From NCBI GenBank assembly GCA_023078685.1, contig JALGAS010000013.1:253001-317000 (forward strand): DNA of 64,000 nt, read 5' to 3'. Every line of letters begins with the position of its first letter. The stretch's first letter is position 1. Below are positions 62,901-64,000 of the stretch, one piece after another. The notes under the pieces were generated by a model, which saw only the letters and a list, made by a program, of their open reading frames with translations, did not search any database and was not told the DNA's origin. The DNA is from Neopestalotiopsis rosae. Lineage: Eukaryota > Ascomycota > Sordariomycetes > Amphisphaeriales > Sporocadaceae. A program made the position numbers and the translations under genes.

Positions 62901-64000
62901 AAATGTGAACGCAAGCAAGCAAGCCCAGAAAGAATGCCGCGCACTAGTCAACGTCCGCGCGCGCCGGCAGTCATCACGAATGTGCATGAGTGGCAACAGA
63001 GGGGAGGAGGAAGGGGAGGGAGAAAAAAAAATGAGGCCCAGCATTGGCTCTGCACACTGACTGGGATCGTGCAGGACTACACCCCGGTCGGAAAAGAAGT
63101 GCCACAGCCTGCAGATGCATTTTACTGTGCAGAAAGAGGAGAGCGAGTACTGGGCAGTGGGGGAGCCTGAGAGGCACTGAGAGGAAGAAGGCAAAGGGCG
63201 GGCGGGCCTTGTGACGCTTCGTATCTCCAGTTCCCATACCCAGCACCAGCCAAGCATCACGTCCATCCGCCCTAGGAGGGACCTGGCTTAGTGCTTAATC
63301 AAGGTCGCCGACCTACAACCACAATGGTGGGAATGCACTTCTTGGACCAGGGTGGTATATGTGCTTTTGTCTGCAGCAATCTTGAGGCTGCATACATAAT
63401 TTTATCACGAAAACTCTTGCCTGGCTTCACCTGACAGACTGCCTACCCTGTCTGCACATTTACATACATACCTCTACCTGAGGAGGCATGCAGGCAGGTA
63501 TGCCGGTAGGTATGGATAGCTGAATGTTTCTCATTCTGCCACTCAAAGAACAACCAACCATACCGCCTTTTCGCAATTAGTTGCGAAGTCAAGGGCTACC
63601 TATTCAGAACATCTGCCGTCAATGACCAATAATGCACGCACACAGTATGTATAATTTACATCCACACTTCACGTTTGCGCGTCCTGACCTTGGCGGAAGT
63701 TGGCCTAGCTGGGCGCCGTTCAACGGCTCTCGAGATGTCCGCCCACGCCATGGCGAATTGGATTCGTGGATTTCAGAATAAACATTGGCGCTGACAGCGC
63801 GGCTTGCAGAGCTAAACTGCTACCAACAAGCACTTTTGCTGCAGACCCCTGAGTCGCTGCCAAGGCCAGTGCTGATTCGACCAGTTCAGCTCCTCTCTTC
63901 ACACTCTGCTTTCTCACTGGGCGGGCCTTTTTTCAACGACCCGGTATTCACCAGGCTGCGACTCCAGCATGACTTCTTGGCGTCGTAATACTATAATCCA

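Larger units (their letters stand above)
55334..64000. other. Long region upstream of the FlbC-like gene
   Basis: No confirmed gene lies between the FlbC-like start and the window end. The first one to two kilobases are likely its leader and promoter. Further out are an intron-like acceptor with a following open frame near 57.6-57.9 kb, a 218-codon frame at 58130-58786, an 18-nt T tract (59244-59261) and AGTAGT-type short repeats at 59890-59921 and 60230-60250. From 61 to 64 kb only short frames without domains were seen. Confidence 0.5.

Overview
The window looks like nuclear DNA of a filamentous ascomycete (Pezizomycotina), most likely Sordariomycetes and possibly Hypocreales. The order is a guess from overall style. 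The evidence is short GT-AG introns (57 to 172 nt) with CTAAC-type branch sites, a FlbC-type conidiation regulator, fungal forms of Pkr1 and Mtq2, and a background rich in TACCTACC/GGTAGGTA and homopolymer tracts. No bacterial operons, mobile elements, CRISPR arrays, tRNA or rRNA genes were found.

Seven genes are well supported. On the minus strand: APC2, the cullin subunit of the anaphase-promoting complex (6702-9305); a three-exon C2H2 zinc-finger regulator (18446-19813); MTQ2, the eRF1 glutamine methyltransferase (40966-41817); a 95-residue Cys-rich orphan (42469-42756); and a two-exon FlbC-like C2H2 developmental regulator (54065-55331). On the plus strand: PKR1, a V-ATPase assembly factor (38685-39167), and SMD1, a core spliceosomal Sm protein with three exons (39670-40333). 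Splice junctions were worked out by hand and join in frame.

Layout: 1-6.7 kb, no firm gene; 6.7-9.3 kb, APC2; 9.3-18.4 kb, no firm gene; 18.4-19.8 kb, C2H2 regulator; 19.8-38.7 kb, a 19 kb gene-poor stretch with a possible decayed gene near 33.4-37 kb; 38.7-42.8 kb, a compact housekeeping cluster (PKR1, SMD1, MTQ2, Cys-rich protein); 42.8-54.1 kb, gene-poor; 54.1-55.3 kb, flbC; 55.3-64 kb, a long flbC upstream region with few coding signs.

Confirmed coding sequence is only about 7 kb of 64 kb (near 11%), unusually low for this kind of fungus. The genes do not form a pathway: they serve cell-cycle proteolysis, V-ATPase assembly, splicing, translation termination and transcriptional control. 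The most notable points are an upstream ORF whose stop codon overlaps the flbC start codon, an flbC intron lying exactly between its two zinc fingers whose retention keeps a long frame open, and the sparse coding itself. No convincing undescribed multi-gene system was found.
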